From Motiliproteus sp041586735 (GTDB taxonomy: Bacteria > Pseudomonadota > Gammaproteobacteria > Pseudomonadales > Balneatricaceae), in contig JBFGZQ010000014.1 of NCBI GenBank assembly GCA_041586735.1, forward strand, positions 1 to 64,000: 64,000 bases of DNA, read 5' to 3'. Under the pieces are notes generated by a model. That model was not told where the DNA came from, made no database searches, and saw only the letters and a list, made by a program, of their open reading frames with translations. The stretch's first letter is position 1. Each line of letters begins with the position of its first letter. The position numbers and the translations under genes are program-made. Positions 37,576-47,331 of this stretch are shown one piece after another.

Positions 37576-38322
37576 CTACACGCCCTGGCTGTCGGGCAAC
37601 GCCCAATCTAGCCCGTCCAACACCAGATCAGCACAGCAGTCACCCTCCCCCGCGGCCGCCAAGAACCGCTCGGCGTCCCCCCCTGCAACCAATAGACGCG
37701 CCTGCCTGCCTAACAATTTCGGCACATCAGCCACCACCCGTTGCGCCAATGCCGCCAGCATCAACTCAATTCCGTGCCCCACCGCCTCTTCCGTACTACG
37801 ACCCGGTCGCGTATCAAACCGATCCTCAACCTCTATGGGTAGGTGGATCTGGCGGGTATTACTCAGCAACCCGCGGCGCATCAACCGCAGTCCAGGTGCG
37901 ATATAGCCACCCAGATGTTGCCCCCTCGCATCAACATAGTCCACGGTTACCGCACTGCCGCAATCCACCACACAACAGCCTCCTGGACCTCGATTAAACC
38001 CTGCCAGCATCGCTAACCAGCGATCTGCACCCATCGTCTTGAAGTTCACATAGCTGTTAGTGACGCCCGCCTGGGCAGATTGAGACCGTGCCTGTTCAGC
38101 GACGACGGACCATTGTCGCCGACAATACTCCAGCACTAACTGCTCAGCCTCGGTAGAGGTCACCGACACAAAGCGCACTCGCTGCGGCCGATCAAGCCAC
38201 CCCCAATGCTGCTGAAGCTGCATCGCATTAAGCGCTGCGGTATCAATAGAACCACACTGCGACCCCTGCGGGGTCCTATACCGCCATTTAAGACGGGTAT
38301 TACCCATATCGATATCAAGCAT
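37576..38322 (-). CDS. coaX: Type III pantothenate kinase
   Basis: CoaX phosphorylates pantothenate in the first CoA step and, unlike CoaA, is not feedback-inhibited by CoA. The ASKHA phosphate loop is DMGNTRLKWR (4-13). Other family motifs are TMGADRWLAML (near 100) and DCGSAVTVDYVD with GGYIAPGL (near 125-145). The length is 248 residues. It overlaps birA by 8 bases, the common birA-coaX pair in pseudomonads. With coaBC at 3666 the window encodes two CoA enzymes at separate sites. Confidence 0.94.
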   Translation of the reverse strand: MLDIDMGNTRLKWRYRTPQGSQCGSIDTAALNAMQLQQHWGWLDRPQRVRFVSVTSTEAEQLVLEYCRRQWSVVAEQARSQSAQAGVTNSYVNFKTMGADRWLAMLAGFNRGPGGCCVVDCGSAVTVDYVDARGQHLGGYIAPGLRLMRRGLLSNTRQIHLPIEVEDRFDTRPGRSTEEAVGHGIELMLAALAQRVVADVPKLLGRQARLLVAGGDAERFLAAAGEGDCCADLVLDGLDWALPDSQGV

Positions 38323-39295
38323 CTGCGAGCGGACGGAGACTCAACTCCCCTCCGTGATACGCCTTTATTCCCGCATCCGTTGCCAGCAATAATGCCCCTT
38401 TCGCATCCACCCCAAGACACTCGCCCTGCTGCGAAAAACTCTCGGTCGCCAAGCGTACCTGCTGCCCCTGATGGGCGTTATGCTGCTGCCACTCATCTCG
38501 AAAAGCGCTAAAACCCTGCTTCTCAAAGCGCTGCAATGCGGGTAGCAGTGCATTAAGCACGGCTGCCAGGACCCGGTTACGGTCCAGCGGCTCAGCCTTA
38601 ATCCGCTGCAGATCGGTCCAAGGCTGATCCAGATCGGATGCGGCAACCTCCGGCATCGCAACATTGATACCCGCCCCGATCACCACCTGACACTGTCCTG
38701 AGGCATCACCGCTCATCTCCAGCAACACCCCGGCCAGCTTGCGCCCCTGATAGAGCAGATCGTTGGGCCACTTCAGCTGCACACCTGCGATCCCCATCTC
38801 GGCCAAGCCGTTGCGCAACGCCAAGCCGACCACCAGGCTCAACCCCTCGAGCGCGGCAGCGCCACCACTAAAAGACCAGGTCAGGGAAAAATACAGATTA
38901 CGCGCAAAAGGACTGACCCAGACCCGCCCACGCCGCCCACGCCCCGCCGTCTGTTGCTCAGCAACATAGAGCCGACCATGGCAATTGCCCAACTGCGCCT
39001 CCGCCGCGGCCAGCTTATTGGTCGAATCCAGGGTTAACGCCAGCTCGACATGGGTGAGCTCGGCCGCGACCGCTGGCGTTAACTGTGACTCAAACACGCT
39101 GCGTTCGAGTAGATTGATACCGCCCGGAATCCGATAGCCCCGCCCCTTCACGGAATGACAATCAAGCCCCAATGAGGGTAGCTTTTTTAACTGCTTCCAG
39201 ACAGCCGCCCGGCTGACCCCCTGGGCTTCCCCCAGAGATTCGCCGGAATGAAATTCGCCATCGGCCAACAGCGTCAATAAGGTCTGCAGGCTCAC
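38315..39295 (-). CDS. birA: Biotin operon repressor / biotin-protein ligase
   Basis: BirA attaches biotin to the acetyl-CoA carboxylase carrier protein and, with biotinyl-AMP, represses biotin genes. The N-terminal winged helix (about 1-60, GESLGEAQGVSRAAVWKQLKKL) marks it as the regulatory class. The ligase core has GRGRRGRVW (biotinyl-AMP loop, near 116-124) and KWPNDLLYQGRKLAGVLLEM near 172-190. A C-terminal SH3-like domain follows. At 326 residues the length is normal. It overlaps both folA and coaX by a few bases. Confidence 0.96.
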   Translation of the reverse strand: MSLQTLLTLLADGEFHSGESLGEAQGVSRAAVWKQLKKLPSLGLDCHSVKGRGYRIPGGINLLERSVFESQLTPAVAAELTHVELALTLDSTNKLAAAEAQLGNCHGRLYVAEQQTAGRGRRGRVWVSPFARNLYFSLTWSFSGGAAALEGLSLVVGLALRNGLAEMGIAGVQLKWPNDLLYQGRKLAGVLLEMSGDASGQCQVVIGAGINVAMPEVAASDLDQPWTDLQRIKAEPLDRNRVLAAVLNALLPALQRFEKQGFSAFRDEWQQHNAHQGQQVRLATESFSQQGECLGVDAKGALLLATDAGIKAYHGGELSLRPLADA

Positions 39296-39807
39296 CCTCG
39301 GACCTCGCTGCGATCGAAAACGATAAAGCTATAGGAATAGGGATTCGGCGCAACGGCCTCGAAATCTTGACGCGAGACGGGCTGCCAGTCGCAAAGATCC
39401 ACCTCAGGAAAACGAGCATCGCCCTCAACCTGGTGATGCACCTGAGTCAGATAAAGGCGCTGCGCCATCGGTAACGCCTGGGCATAGAGCTCGGCCCCGC
39501 CAATCACCAAGGCCTCGTCAACTCCCTTAAGTGCAGAAACCCGCTGCGCCTGGGCGATGGCTTGCGGCAGCGAGTGAGCAACGCTAACCCCCTCAAGCTG
39601 ATAATCTGGATCACGGCTAACCACAATACTGGTACGCCCCGGCAACGGCCGCCCGATCGACTCATAGGTCTTGCGGCCCATGATAATCACCTTCCCCAGA
39701 GTCACCGATTTGAAATATTTAAGATCCTCCGGTAGATACCAGGGCAGGGCATTCTCTCGCCCAATAACCCGATTCTCCGCCTGAGCCACGATCAGCGCCA
39801 AACGCAT
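39292..39807 (-). CDS. folA: Dihydrofolate reductase
   Basis: FolA reduces dihydrofolate to tetrahydrofolate with NADPH and is the trimethoprim target. The 171-residue chromosomal type starts MRLALIVAQAENRVIGRENALPWYLPEDLKYFKSVT in the family pattern, with the catalytic acidic residue in the LPEDLKYF helix, GRKTYESIG near 43-51 and GGAELYAQALP near 103. Its last four bases overlap the birA start (ATGA). thyA lies 37 bases upstream on the same strand, coupling the two enzymes of the thymidylate cycle. Confidence 0.97.
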   Translation of the reverse strand: MRLALIVAQAENRVIGRENALPWYLPEDLKYFKSVTLGKVIIMGRKTYESIGRPLPGRTSIVVSRDPDYQLEGVSVAHSLPQAIAQAQRVSALKGVDEALVIGGAELYAQALPMAQRLYLTQVHHQVEGDARFPEVDLCDWQPVSRQDFEAVAPNPYSYSFIVFDRSEVRG

Positions 39808-39844
39808 ACAACCTCCTTAAAACCCTAGGGCTAGACAGCATAGA

Positions 39845-40639
39845 TTAAACAGCTATGGGCGCCGAGATATGGGCATGGCTGTGGTAGCCCAACAGCTCAA
39901 AGTCCTCAAAGGTAAAGGCGAACAGATCTTTCACCTCAGGATTGAGCCTCATCACCGGCAGACTCAGCGGCTCGCGGGACAGCTGCAACTCCGCCTGCTC
40001 TAGATGATTGGCATACAGATGCGCGTCACCGAAGGTATGGACAAAATCGCCCGGCTGTAAACCACAGACCTGCGCCAGCATCAGCGTCAGCAACGCGTAG
40101 GACGCTATATTAAAGGGCACGCCTAAAAAGACATCGGCGCTGCGCTGATAGAGCTGACAGGATAGCTTGCCTTCGCTGACATAGAACTGAAACAGCGTAT
40201 GACAGGGTGGCAAGGCCATTTTATTCACTTCGGGTACATTCCAGGCACTGACGATCAACCGCCGTGAATCAGGATTGGCTTTAATTTGCTCGATCAGCAA
40301 CGCAATTTGATCGACGCTACCGCCGTCCGGGGTAGGCCAGGAGCGCCACTGATGTCCGTAAACCGGACCCAGGTCGCCCTTAGCATCCGCCCATTCATCC
40401 CAGATCTTCACCCCATGGTCATTGAGGTATTTAATATTGGTATCGCCCTGCAGAAACCACAGCAGCTCGTAAATAATCGAGCGCAGGTGGCATTTTTTGG
40501 TCGTGACCAGCGGAAAACCGGCTGCCAGATCAAAGCGCATCTGGTGACCAAAGACACTCAGGGTCCCGGTACCGGTGCGATCGCCTTTGAATACGCCGTT
40601 ATCACGGATGTGACGCATGAGCTGCAGATACTGCTGCAT
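39845..40639 (-). CDS. thyA: Thymidylate synthase
   Basis: ThyA methylates dUMP to dTMP using methylene-tetrahydrofolate. The ATG at 40639, preceded by AGGGGG, gives 264 residues, the E. coli length; an upstream start would add an unlike extension that overlaps lgt. The active-site Cys lies in LPPCHTLFQFYV (near 146), with QRSADVFLGVPFNIASYALL following. It lies between lgt and folA, as in other gammaproteobacteria. Confidence 0.98.
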   Translation of the reverse strand: MQQYLQLMRHIRDNGVFKGDRTGTGTLSVFGHQMRFDLAAGFPLVTTKKCHLRSIIYELLWFLQGDTNIKYLNDHGVKIWDEWADAKGDLGPVYGHQWRSWPTPDGGSVDQIALLIEQIKANPDSRRLIVSAWNVPEVNKMALPPCHTLFQFYVSEGKLSCQLYQRSADVFLGVPFNIASYALLTLMLAQVCGLQPGDFVHTFGDAHLYANHLEQAELQLSREPLSLPVMRLNPEVKDLFAFTFEDFELLGYHSHAHISAPIAV

Positions 40640-40643
40640 GCAA

Positions 40644-41450
40644 TTACCCCCTACCTTGTGGTGGCTGAACCGCGCTGCTGCGATAAGCCCAAAACATAAA
40701 TACCGCACCGATCAGGACCATCGGCAATGACAACAGCTGCCCCATCGTCAGCCAATCGAACGCGATATAGCCTAGGTGCTCATCCGGCTGACGCGCAAAC
40801 TCGACTACAAACCTAAAACAGCCATAACAGATCAGAAACAGGCCCGACACCGACATCGCCGGACGAGGCTTGGCCGAGAACCACCACAGCAGGCAGAACA
40901 ACACCAGCCCCTCCAGTGCCAACTGGTAGAGCTGTGAGGGGTGTCGCGCTAACTCGTCGGCGCGCGGAAAGCGCATTCCCCAGGGCAAGTCCGTGGCTCG
41001 CCCCCAGAGTTCGCCGCCGATAAAGTTACCCAGCCTCCCGAGTCCCAGTCCGATCGGCACCAAGGGCGCGACAAAATCGGCCACCCCGAACAGGGTTTTG
41101 TGATATTTTCGCGAAAACAGCAGGATCGCAGCTACCACCCCCAACAGACCACCATGAAACGCCATCCCCCCTTCCCAGACGGCGAACAGCCATAGCGGCT
41201 CGCTCAGGAAACGCTCGAAGTTATAGAACAACACGTAGCCCATCCGCCCACCCAGTACCACACCCAGGCCGCAGTAGAAAATCAGATCAGCGACCTGCTC
41301 CCGGGTCCAGCCAGAACCTGGCAGGGCGGCGCGACGATTGGCCAGCCACCAGGCAGCCATAAAACCGCCCAGATACATCAGCCCATACCAATGTATCTTC
41401 AGCGGCCCCAGCTGCAGGGCGACTGGATCGATCTGCGGGTACGTCAACAC
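40644..41450 (-). CDS. lgt: Prolipoprotein diacylglyceryl transferase
   Basis: Lgt is an inner-membrane enzyme that adds diacylglycerol to the lipobox Cys of prolipoproteins, the first step of lipoprotein maturation. The 268-residue protein has seven predicted helices. The family signature is seen as GRLGNFIGGELWGR (near 135-148), and a His-Gly motif (AFHGGLLG, near 95-102) is present. It is four bases upstream of thyA, so the two are cotranscribed. Confidence 0.97.
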   Translation of the reverse strand: MLTYPQIDPVALQLGPLKIHWYGLMYLGGFMAAWWLANRRAALPGSGWTREQVADLIFYCGLGVVLGGRMGYVLFYNFERFLSEPLWLFAVWEGGMAFHGGLLGVVAAILLFSRKYHKTLFGVADFVAPLVPIGLGLGRLGNFIGGELWGRATDLPWGMRFPRADELARHPSQLYQLALEGLVLFCLLWWFSAKPRPAMSVSGLFLICYGCFRFVVEFARQPDEHLGYIAFDWLTMGQLLSLPMVLIGAVFMFWAYRSSAVQPPQGRG

Positions 41451-41506
41451 GCGGGTAGCCCTCCTCTAAATATCACGCTAAAAGCATCTAAATGATTATT
41501 CGATCC

Positions 41507-42307
41507 CTAACCCGCGGACAGCGCCGTACTGAGAAAGCGGATGCCTACCAGCAGCAGCAACACCGCAAACGCACGCTTAAGGGTTCGCTCGGGTAATGCA
41601 TGCGCCAGCTGCGCGCCATAACGGGCACACCAGGCACTGGTCAGGACGATACCCACAAAAGCGGGTAGATAGACGTAGCCTAGGCTCCACTCCATTAGCG
41701 CAGGATGATCCCAACCTTGCTGCATATTAACCAAGGCACCGGTAATCGCGATCGGTAGGCCACAGGCCGCCGAGGTGCCGATTGCCTGCTGGATGCGGAC
41801 GTTGCACCAGCTCAGATAAGGGGTGGTCATAGACCCCCCACCGATACCGAACAGCGCGGAGCCATAACCGATCAGACTACCGACCAGACCCAACCCAAAG
41901 CGTTTAGGCACCTGCCTGGCGGGTTTAGGCTTTAGCCCCAGTCCCATCTGAATGGCGATTAAAATAGCAAAACAACCGATCAATAACTGCAGCACCGGAC
42001 CACTGAGCTGAGCAGCGGTTTTAACCCCTAGGATAGCGCCGATGATGATGCCCACCGCCAACGGCTTAAAGATATCCCAGCGCACGCCCTGCTTCAGATG
42101 ATGGGTGCGCACCGAGCTGAGCGAGGTGACCACTATCGTCGCCAACGAGGTCCCGACGGCCACATGGGTCAGCACTTCGGGCGACATCCCCTGTACCCCA
42201 AAGCTGAACACTAGCACCGGAACGATGATCAATCCGCCACCAATACCGAATAAGCCGGCGATCAGACCCGCGCAAGCACCAAGAACAAGATAAGAGAGAA
42301 GCAGCAC
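41507..42307 (-). CDS. TauE/SafE family membrane permease
   Basis: This 266-residue polytopic protein (about eight helices) belongs to the TauE/SafE (DUF81) family, which includes sulfite/sulfonate-anion exporters. The duplicated Gly-rich repeats are seen as GLFGIGGGLIIVPVL (near 19-33) and YGSALFGIGGGSMTTPYL (near 148-165). The substrate cannot be told. It begins with GTG and is cotranscribed with lgt-thyA-folA by orientation. The same gene sits next to lgt in pseudomonads. Confidence 0.88.
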   Translation of the reverse strand: MLLLSYLVLGACAGLIAGLFGIGGGLIIVPVLVFSFGVQGMSPEVLTHVAVGTSLATIVVTSLSSVRTHHLKQGVRWDIFKPLAVGIIIGAILGVKTAAQLSGPVLQLLIGCFAILIAIQMGLGLKPKPARQVPKRFGLGLVGSLIGYGSALFGIGGGSMTTPYLSWCNVRIQQAIGTSAACGLPIAITGALVNMQQGWDHPALMEWSLGYVYLPAFVGIVLTSAWCARYGAQLAHALPERTLKRAFAVLLLLVGIRFLSTALSAG

Positions 42308-42387
42308 AATAGATGCCTAAATTGTGAGGAGTTTAAAAGGCGGCTATTATCACTCAAATTTACGCTTATTGGCTAGGTCAACCACAG

Positions 42388-43152
42388 ATGTGTCTGATTC
42401 TGTTTGCTTACAAGGCTCACCCTCGCTACTCCTTGATCGTCGCCGCCAACCGCGATGAGTTTTATAACCGCCCGACCCGTCGCCTCGACTTCTGGCCCGA
42501 AGCCCCCCGACTACTGGCAGGCCAAGACCTTGAACAGGGCGGCACCTGGCTCGGCAGCACCCGCACGGGTCGCTTTGCCGCCGTCACCAATGTTCGTGAA
42601 GGATTTAGTCAGGGCCATACTCGACTACTGTCGCGTGGTCGCCTGCCACTGGATTACCTGCTGGGTGACCAGCCTGCGCTAGACTATCTGGCCGCACTGG
42701 AACCTCAAGCCCACCTCTATGCCGGTTACAACCTGTTACTAGGCGACCTCGATGGCCTCTACTACGGCTCCAATCGCAACCAGCAACAGCCGCAACCCCT
42801 AAGCCCTGGGGTGTACGGACTCAGTAACGCTACGCTCGACTCACCCTGGCCCAAGGTCGCGCAAGGCACTCAGGCACTGCAACAACTGATTAACAGCGAC
42901 AACATCTCTGCTGAAGCGCTTTTTAGACTGCTACAGCAGCGCGATATTCCCGCAGATGACCAGCTGCCCGATACCGGTATCGGACTGGAATGGGAGCGGC
43001 GGCTCGGCGCACGCTTCATCGAGAGCAACGCATACGGCACCCGTTCTAGCCTGATTATGCTCGGCGAGCATGACGGCAGCTACCAGATTCACGAGCAGAG
43101 CTATACCCCGCACTGGGAAAAACCCAAAAGCTACTACTTTTCAATTGAATAA
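42388..43152 (+). CDS. NRDE family protein (TANGO2-like)
   Basis: This 254-residue cytosolic protein starts MCLILFAYKAHPRYSLIVAANRDE, with the conserved Cys2 and the NRDE motif (about 22-25) that name the family. Further hallmark segments are GGTWLG (near 50) and FAAVTNVREG (near 60-69). Eukaryotic TANGO2 has been linked to heme/lipid handling, but the bacterial function is not established. It is divergent from the TauE/SafE gene and 68 bases upstream of the histidine kinase. Confidence 0.88.
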   Translation: MCLILFAYKAHPRYSLIVAANRDEFYNRPTRRLDFWPEAPRLLAGQDLEQGGTWLGSTRTGRFAAVTNVREGFSQGHTRLLSRGRLPLDYLLGDQPALDYLAALEPQAHLYAGYNLLLGDLDGLYYGSNRNQQQPQPLSPGVYGLSNATLDSPWPKVAQGTQALQQLINSDNISAEALFRLLQQRDIPADDQLPDTGIGLEWERRLGARFIESNAYGTRSSLIMLGEHDGSYQIHEQSYTPHWEKPKSYYFSIE

Positions 43153-43220
43153 CTCTTTTATACTGTGCGCTTAGCAGAACCCCGACTAGACTGATTGCTC
43201 CATGGAGACCCGCACGCAGC

Positions 43221-45182
43221 ATGCCGAACAACGCCTCTCGACAATGCCCGCCCATTCAACAGCTACTATGGCGTTCTTACGTCGGCAGCACGCTGATTCC
43301 ATTGATTTTTGTCGAGATTCTATTTTTGCTGGCGTACTTCACCGCCACCGATCAACTCAGCGAGCGCTACAAGGCATCGCTGGAACAACAGGCCGCTTTC
43401 CACCAGCTGTCGCTGAGCCGTATTCAGGCACAGGAGATCAACAAGGCGCTCGATACACTCCTGCCCGATCAACTCAAACAGGCTTACAACCCAATCGCCA
43501 CCCCCGATCTGATGGCACGTCTGAAGCACAGCAATAGCTTCCAGCTCAGCAATAACAAGTACTACCAGATTTTTATCGAACATGAGGGCAATATCTATCG
43601 GATTGACACCCTGGAGCGACTCAAGAGTGCCAACAACCCCTTTTTGGCCCACCTGGGCGCGATCGATAGCAGCCTGGAGGGCCATGCCAGCCTGGCCCCG
43701 TTGCAACTACTGACCTGGACCCCCATCCCGATCACCGGCTGGCAACTGCTGACCCTATCCTCCGCATCGACTCCCGCACACCTGTTAGAACAGGGTACCG
43801 ATCAGATCAGCTCCATCCTGTTCTGGACCGTTGGTATGCTAACCCTGATCTGCCTATTAGTCCTATTGTTCACCCATCGCCAAGCCAAGCTACTGGGGCA
43901 GCGCATCACCCGCCCGCTCAATGACATCAACGCCATGATCAGCCAGATAGGTGCGGGGCACTACCAACCCGAACGCCCCACTATCAATATCAACGAGATC
44001 AACAGCTCCGCAGTCGGACTCAGTAAAATGGGGTATGACCTGGGCCAAGCCCGCAGAGAGCTGATAGACGCCCAGGATAGCTTATTACAGGTCAATTCCG
44101 AGCTAGAGCTCAGAGTCGAGGAGCGCACCACCGAGCTGGTTGATGCCAACGAGCGACTAAAACAAGACAAGCAGCAACTCGAAGTCCTCTACCAGCAACT
44201 TAAACAGGCTCAAATTCAATTACTGGAATCGGAGAAGATGGCCTCCATCGGCCTGTTGGCAGCGGGAGTTGCTCACGAGATCAACAACCCCATGACCTAC
44301 ATCATTGCCAACTTTATGGCGATGCAAGAGTACTGTGATGACCTGCTCAGGCTTATAGAACGCCAACAACAACTGGTCGCCGACTCTGCCCAGGATGACG
44401 CTCAGGCGCTGTTAAAAGAGATGGACTTTGACTATATGCGCGCCGATATCCCGGTATTGATCCGCCAGTCTCTAGAGGGGGCGGATCGCGTCAAACAGAT
44501 CGTCCAGGGGTTGCGTGATTTCTCCCATACGGGCCAGCAAGATTGGGAGCGTAGTGACCTGCATGACGGTTTGAACACCACCCTTAAAGTCGCCCACAAT
44601 GCAATCAAACACAAAGCCAAAGTAATTAAAGATTTTGAACAGATCCCCACCATTGACTGCTTGCCTTCACAGCTCAACCAGGTATTTCTAAACCTGTTGG
44701 TCAATGCGGCACAATCGATAAAAGAGCAGGGCAGCATCCACATCCATACGTACCAGGAGCAGGACTGGGTACGCATCGATATCAGCGACGATGGTCAAGG
44801 AATAGACCCTAAGCATCTGAGCAATATCTTCGATCCATTCTACACCACCAAACCGGTTGGCGAAGGTACCGGACTAGGGCTGGCACTGTCCTTCAACATC
44901 ATCAAAGCGCACCATGGCAGAATCGACGTCGAAAGCACGCTGGGCAAGGGCACCACGTTTAGCCTGTGGCTACCCATCGAACAACATGAGGCACCACAAG
45001 CCCTGAAACTGAGTCAAAAATCAACCGAACAGGATCAAGAACAGCTTAAGACTGCAACTGTGGGCGCGACAACCGCCCCAGTCCGGCATCCACGAGCATC
45101 TGCCCCAGCGCCTGTTGCACCGACTGAGGATCATCAAAACTCAGCGCGGTATCCAAAAATAGCTGCGCCTGATCCAGGGTAA
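43221..45182 (+). CDS. Membrane sensor histidine kinase (orphan)
   Basis: This 653-residue kinase has two membrane helices (about 20-42 and 195-217) bounding a 150-residue periplasmic sensor. A HAMP-like segment (about 218-275) and a coiled coil (about 275-340) follow. The phosphoacceptor is His352 (AAGVAHEINNP). The ATPase domain has N-box NQVFLNLLVNAAQS, G1 DDGQGID, F-box FDPFYTTK and G2 GEGTGLGLALS. Homology ends near residue 590. The remaining tail is Gln/Pro/Ala rich and its last 45 residues are antisense to the 3' end of ptsP, so they are probably not a domain. No response regulator gene is adjacent, so the partner is unknown. Confidence 0.88.
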   Translation: MPNNASRQCPPIQQLLWRSYVGSTLIPLIFVEILFLLAYFTATDQLSERYKASLEQQAAFHQLSLSRIQAQEINKALDTLLPDQLKQAYNPIATPDLMARLKHSNSFQLSNNKYYQIFIEHEGNIYRIDTLERLKSANNPFLAHLGAIDSSLEGHASLAPLQLLTWTPIPITGWQLLTLSSASTPAHLLEQGTDQISSILFWTVGMLTLICLLVLLFTHRQAKLLGQRITRPLNDINAMISQIGAGHYQPERPTININEINSSAVGLSKMGYDLGQARRELIDAQDSLLQVNSELELRVEERTTELVDANERLKQDKQQLEVLYQQLKQAQIQLLESEKMASIGLLAAGVAHEINNPMTYIIANFMAMQEYCDDLLRLIERQQQLVADSAQDDAQALLKEMDFDYMRADIPVLIRQSLEGADRVKQIVQGLRDFSHTGQQDWERSDLHDGLNTTLKVAHNAIKHKAKVIKDFEQIPTIDCLPSQLNQVFLNLLVNAAQSIKEQGSIHIHTYQEQDWVRIDISDDGQGIDPKHLSNIFDPFYTTKPVGEGTGLGLALSFNIIKAHHGRIDVESTLGKGTTFSLWLPIEQHEAPQALKLSQKSTEQDQEQLKTATVGATTAPVRHPRASAPAPVAPTEDHQNSARYPKIAAPDPG

Positions 45183-47331
45183 TGCCGCGAATGGCAGACT
45201 TCACCTTGCCCAAGCGGGTAGAACTCATCGACAGCATATCGTAGCCCATCGCCAGCATCAGAATGGCACCGACCGGATCACCAGCCAGCTCGCCGCAAAT
45301 ACTGACCTGCACGTTCTCTTTATGCGCTTCGACTACGATCTGCAACAACGCCGCCAACACGGCAGGGTGGTAACTGTTATACAGACTCGCCACTCGGGGG
45401 TTGTTACGATCCACAGCTAGTAGATATTGGGTCAGGTCATTACTACCCACCGACAGAAAATCGACCCGGCGGGCAAAGCTGCGCACCTGGTAAACCGCCG
45501 CCGGAACCTCGATCATCACTCCGATCTGCGGTTTCACCAGCCGACAGCCATCCTCAATCAGCTCTGCAAACGCCTGGTCGATCAGCGCTACCGCCTCATC
45601 AATTTCCACCACACTGGAGATCATCGGCAACATGATCCGCAGGTTATCAAGCCCTTCGCTGGCCTGTAACATCGCCCGCACCTGAACCAAGAATATCTCC
45701 GGATGATCCAGCGTCACCCGGATCCCGCGCCAGCCTAATGACGAGTTCTGTTCATCGATCGGAAAATAGGGCAGCGACTTATCCCCGCCTATGTCCAGGG
45801 TCCGCATCGTTACCGGCCTAGGCGCAAAAGGCAGCAACTGACGTCGGTAGCTATCGATCTGTTCCGCCTCGCTGGGAAAAAACTCTTTGATCATAAACGG
45901 CACTTCAGAGCGATACAGGCCGACACCTTCAGCACCACGCACCAGCGCCAGCGCCACATCGGTCACCAGGCCGGTATTCACACACAGCGGGATATGGTGG
46001 CCATCCAGGGTTTCTGCCGGCAGGTCACGCATCTGCTCCAGCCCCTTGCTGAGCTGTAGTTCCTCACGGATGATGACGTCATAATAGCGATGGAGCTGCT
46101 CCGAGGGATTGACGAACAGTCGTCCGGAAAACCCATCGATAATCACCGGCTGGTTATGCACCGTGGTGGTCGATAGGTCGACGACACCCATCACGGTAGG
46201 AATACCCATCGAACGCGCCAGGATGGCACTGTGCGAATTTCCAGAACCCGTCACCGAAACCAGACCAACCAACTTGTCGATGGGCACCTCACCCAGCATC
46301 GATGCGGTGAGCTCTTCAGCCACCAGCACCACCTGATCGGGAAACTGAGTAGGGATATTACTGCCATTCTCCTGCAAACAAGACAGCACCCGCCGCCCCA
46401 GGTCTTTGATATCCGTGCCGCGCTCGCGCAGATAGAGATCGTCCATCAGCTCGAATTCACGCACATGACTCTGCACCACCCGGCGTAGCGCACCCTGCGC
46501 CCACTGCCCCTGGCGGATCTGCTGCTCGATCTCACCCGCCAAGGCGTTGTCGTCCAGCATCCGCAGATAGACATCGAACAGCGCCTGCTCCTCGCCTTTC
46601 AGCCGCCGAGCAAGGCTGCGTCCCACCACCTTGATATCATGCCGAACCCGGCCCAGAGCCTCCCGAAAACGCTGTAACTCTGTATCAATATCGTCGGCCT
46701 GCTGATCGGGTACTGCATCAAGATTAGCCAACGGCGCGATCACCACGGCGGTACCCACCCCTACCCCGGGAGCACCCGCCACCCCATCGTAACGGGCGTC
46801 CTGGCGTACTTGCAGAGAAGAGCCCGCATCCACCCGGAGGCCGCTCGTCACCTCCCCATGGGCAATAACGCCGGCCAGCTGGGCTGACATCGTGACTAAA
46901 AAAGCCTCTTCACTCTCATCAAAACGACGGCGCCGTTTCTGCTGCACCACCAGCACACCCAGCACCTTGCGCTGATTGATAATCGGCGCACCCAGGAAGG
47001 AGTGAAACTGCTCCTCACCCGAACCCACGATAAAGCGATAGGAGGGATGGGCCGTCACATCTTCAAGATTTAACGGCTCAGCGCGAGCGGCCACCGTTCC
47101 CACCACACCCTCGGAGGGCGCCAACCTGATCTTGCCGATAGCCTCCGGGTTTAAGCCCTCGGTGGCCATCAGTACATATTTTTCGGTTAATGGATCAAAC
47201 AGATAAACGGAGCAGACTTCGGTGTTCATCATCTGCTGAACACGCTTAACAATGATCTCCAGCACGGCACTCAGATCGCCGGCCGCATGAACCTCTTGGA
47301 GAATTTTCCGTAATACCGCCAGCATCGACAT
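45046..47331 (-). CDS. ptsP: Phosphoenolpyruvate-protein phosphotransferase PtsP (EI-Ntr)
   Basis: PtsP starts the nitrogen-related PTS relay by passing phosphate from PEP to NPr. Domains are an N-terminal GAF (about 1-165), the EI N-domain with the phosphohistidine at about 367 (GSGNSHSAILARS) and a C-terminal PEP-binding TIM barrel (ALVRGAEGVGLYRSEVPFM, VSICGELAGDP). The 761 residues fit the family. The ATG at 47331 shares a base with the rppH stop codon, indicating coupling. Its 3' end runs 137 bases into the convergent histidine kinase gene. Confidence 0.95.
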   Translation of the reverse strand: MSMLAVLRKILQEVHAAGDLSAVLEIIVKRVQQMMNTEVCSVYLFDPLTEKYVLMATEGLNPEAIGKIRLAPSEGVVGTVAARAEPLNLEDVTAHPSYRFIVGSGEEQFHSFLGAPIINQRKVLGVLVVQQKRRRRFDESEEAFLVTMSAQLAGVIAHGEVTSGLRVDAGSSLQVRQDARYDGVAGAPGVGVGTAVVIAPLANLDAVPDQQADDIDTELQRFREALGRVRHDIKVVGRSLARRLKGEEQALFDVYLRMLDDNALAGEIEQQIRQGQWAQGALRRVVQSHVREFELMDDLYLRERGTDIKDLGRRVLSCLQENGSNIPTQFPDQVVLVAEELTASMLGEVPIDKLVGLVSVTGSGNSHSAILARSMGIPTVMGVVDLSTTTVHNQPVIIDGFSGRLFVNPSEQLHRYYDVIIREELQLSKGLEQMRDLPAETLDGHHIPLCVNTGLVTDVALALVRGAEGVGLYRSEVPFMIKEFFPSEAEQIDSYRRQLLPFAPRPVTMRTLDIGGDKSLPYFPIDEQNSSLGWRGIRVTLDHPEIFLVQVRAMLQASEGLDNLRIMLPMISSVVEIDEAVALIDQAFAELIEDGCRLVKPQIGVMIEVPAAVYQVRSFARRVDFLSVGSNDLTQYLLAVDRNNPRVASLYNSYHPAVLAALLQIVVEAHKENVQVSICGELAGDPVGAILMLAMGYDMLSMSSTRLGKVKSAIRGITLDQAQLFLDTALSFDDPQSVQQALGQMLVDAGLGRLSRPQLQS

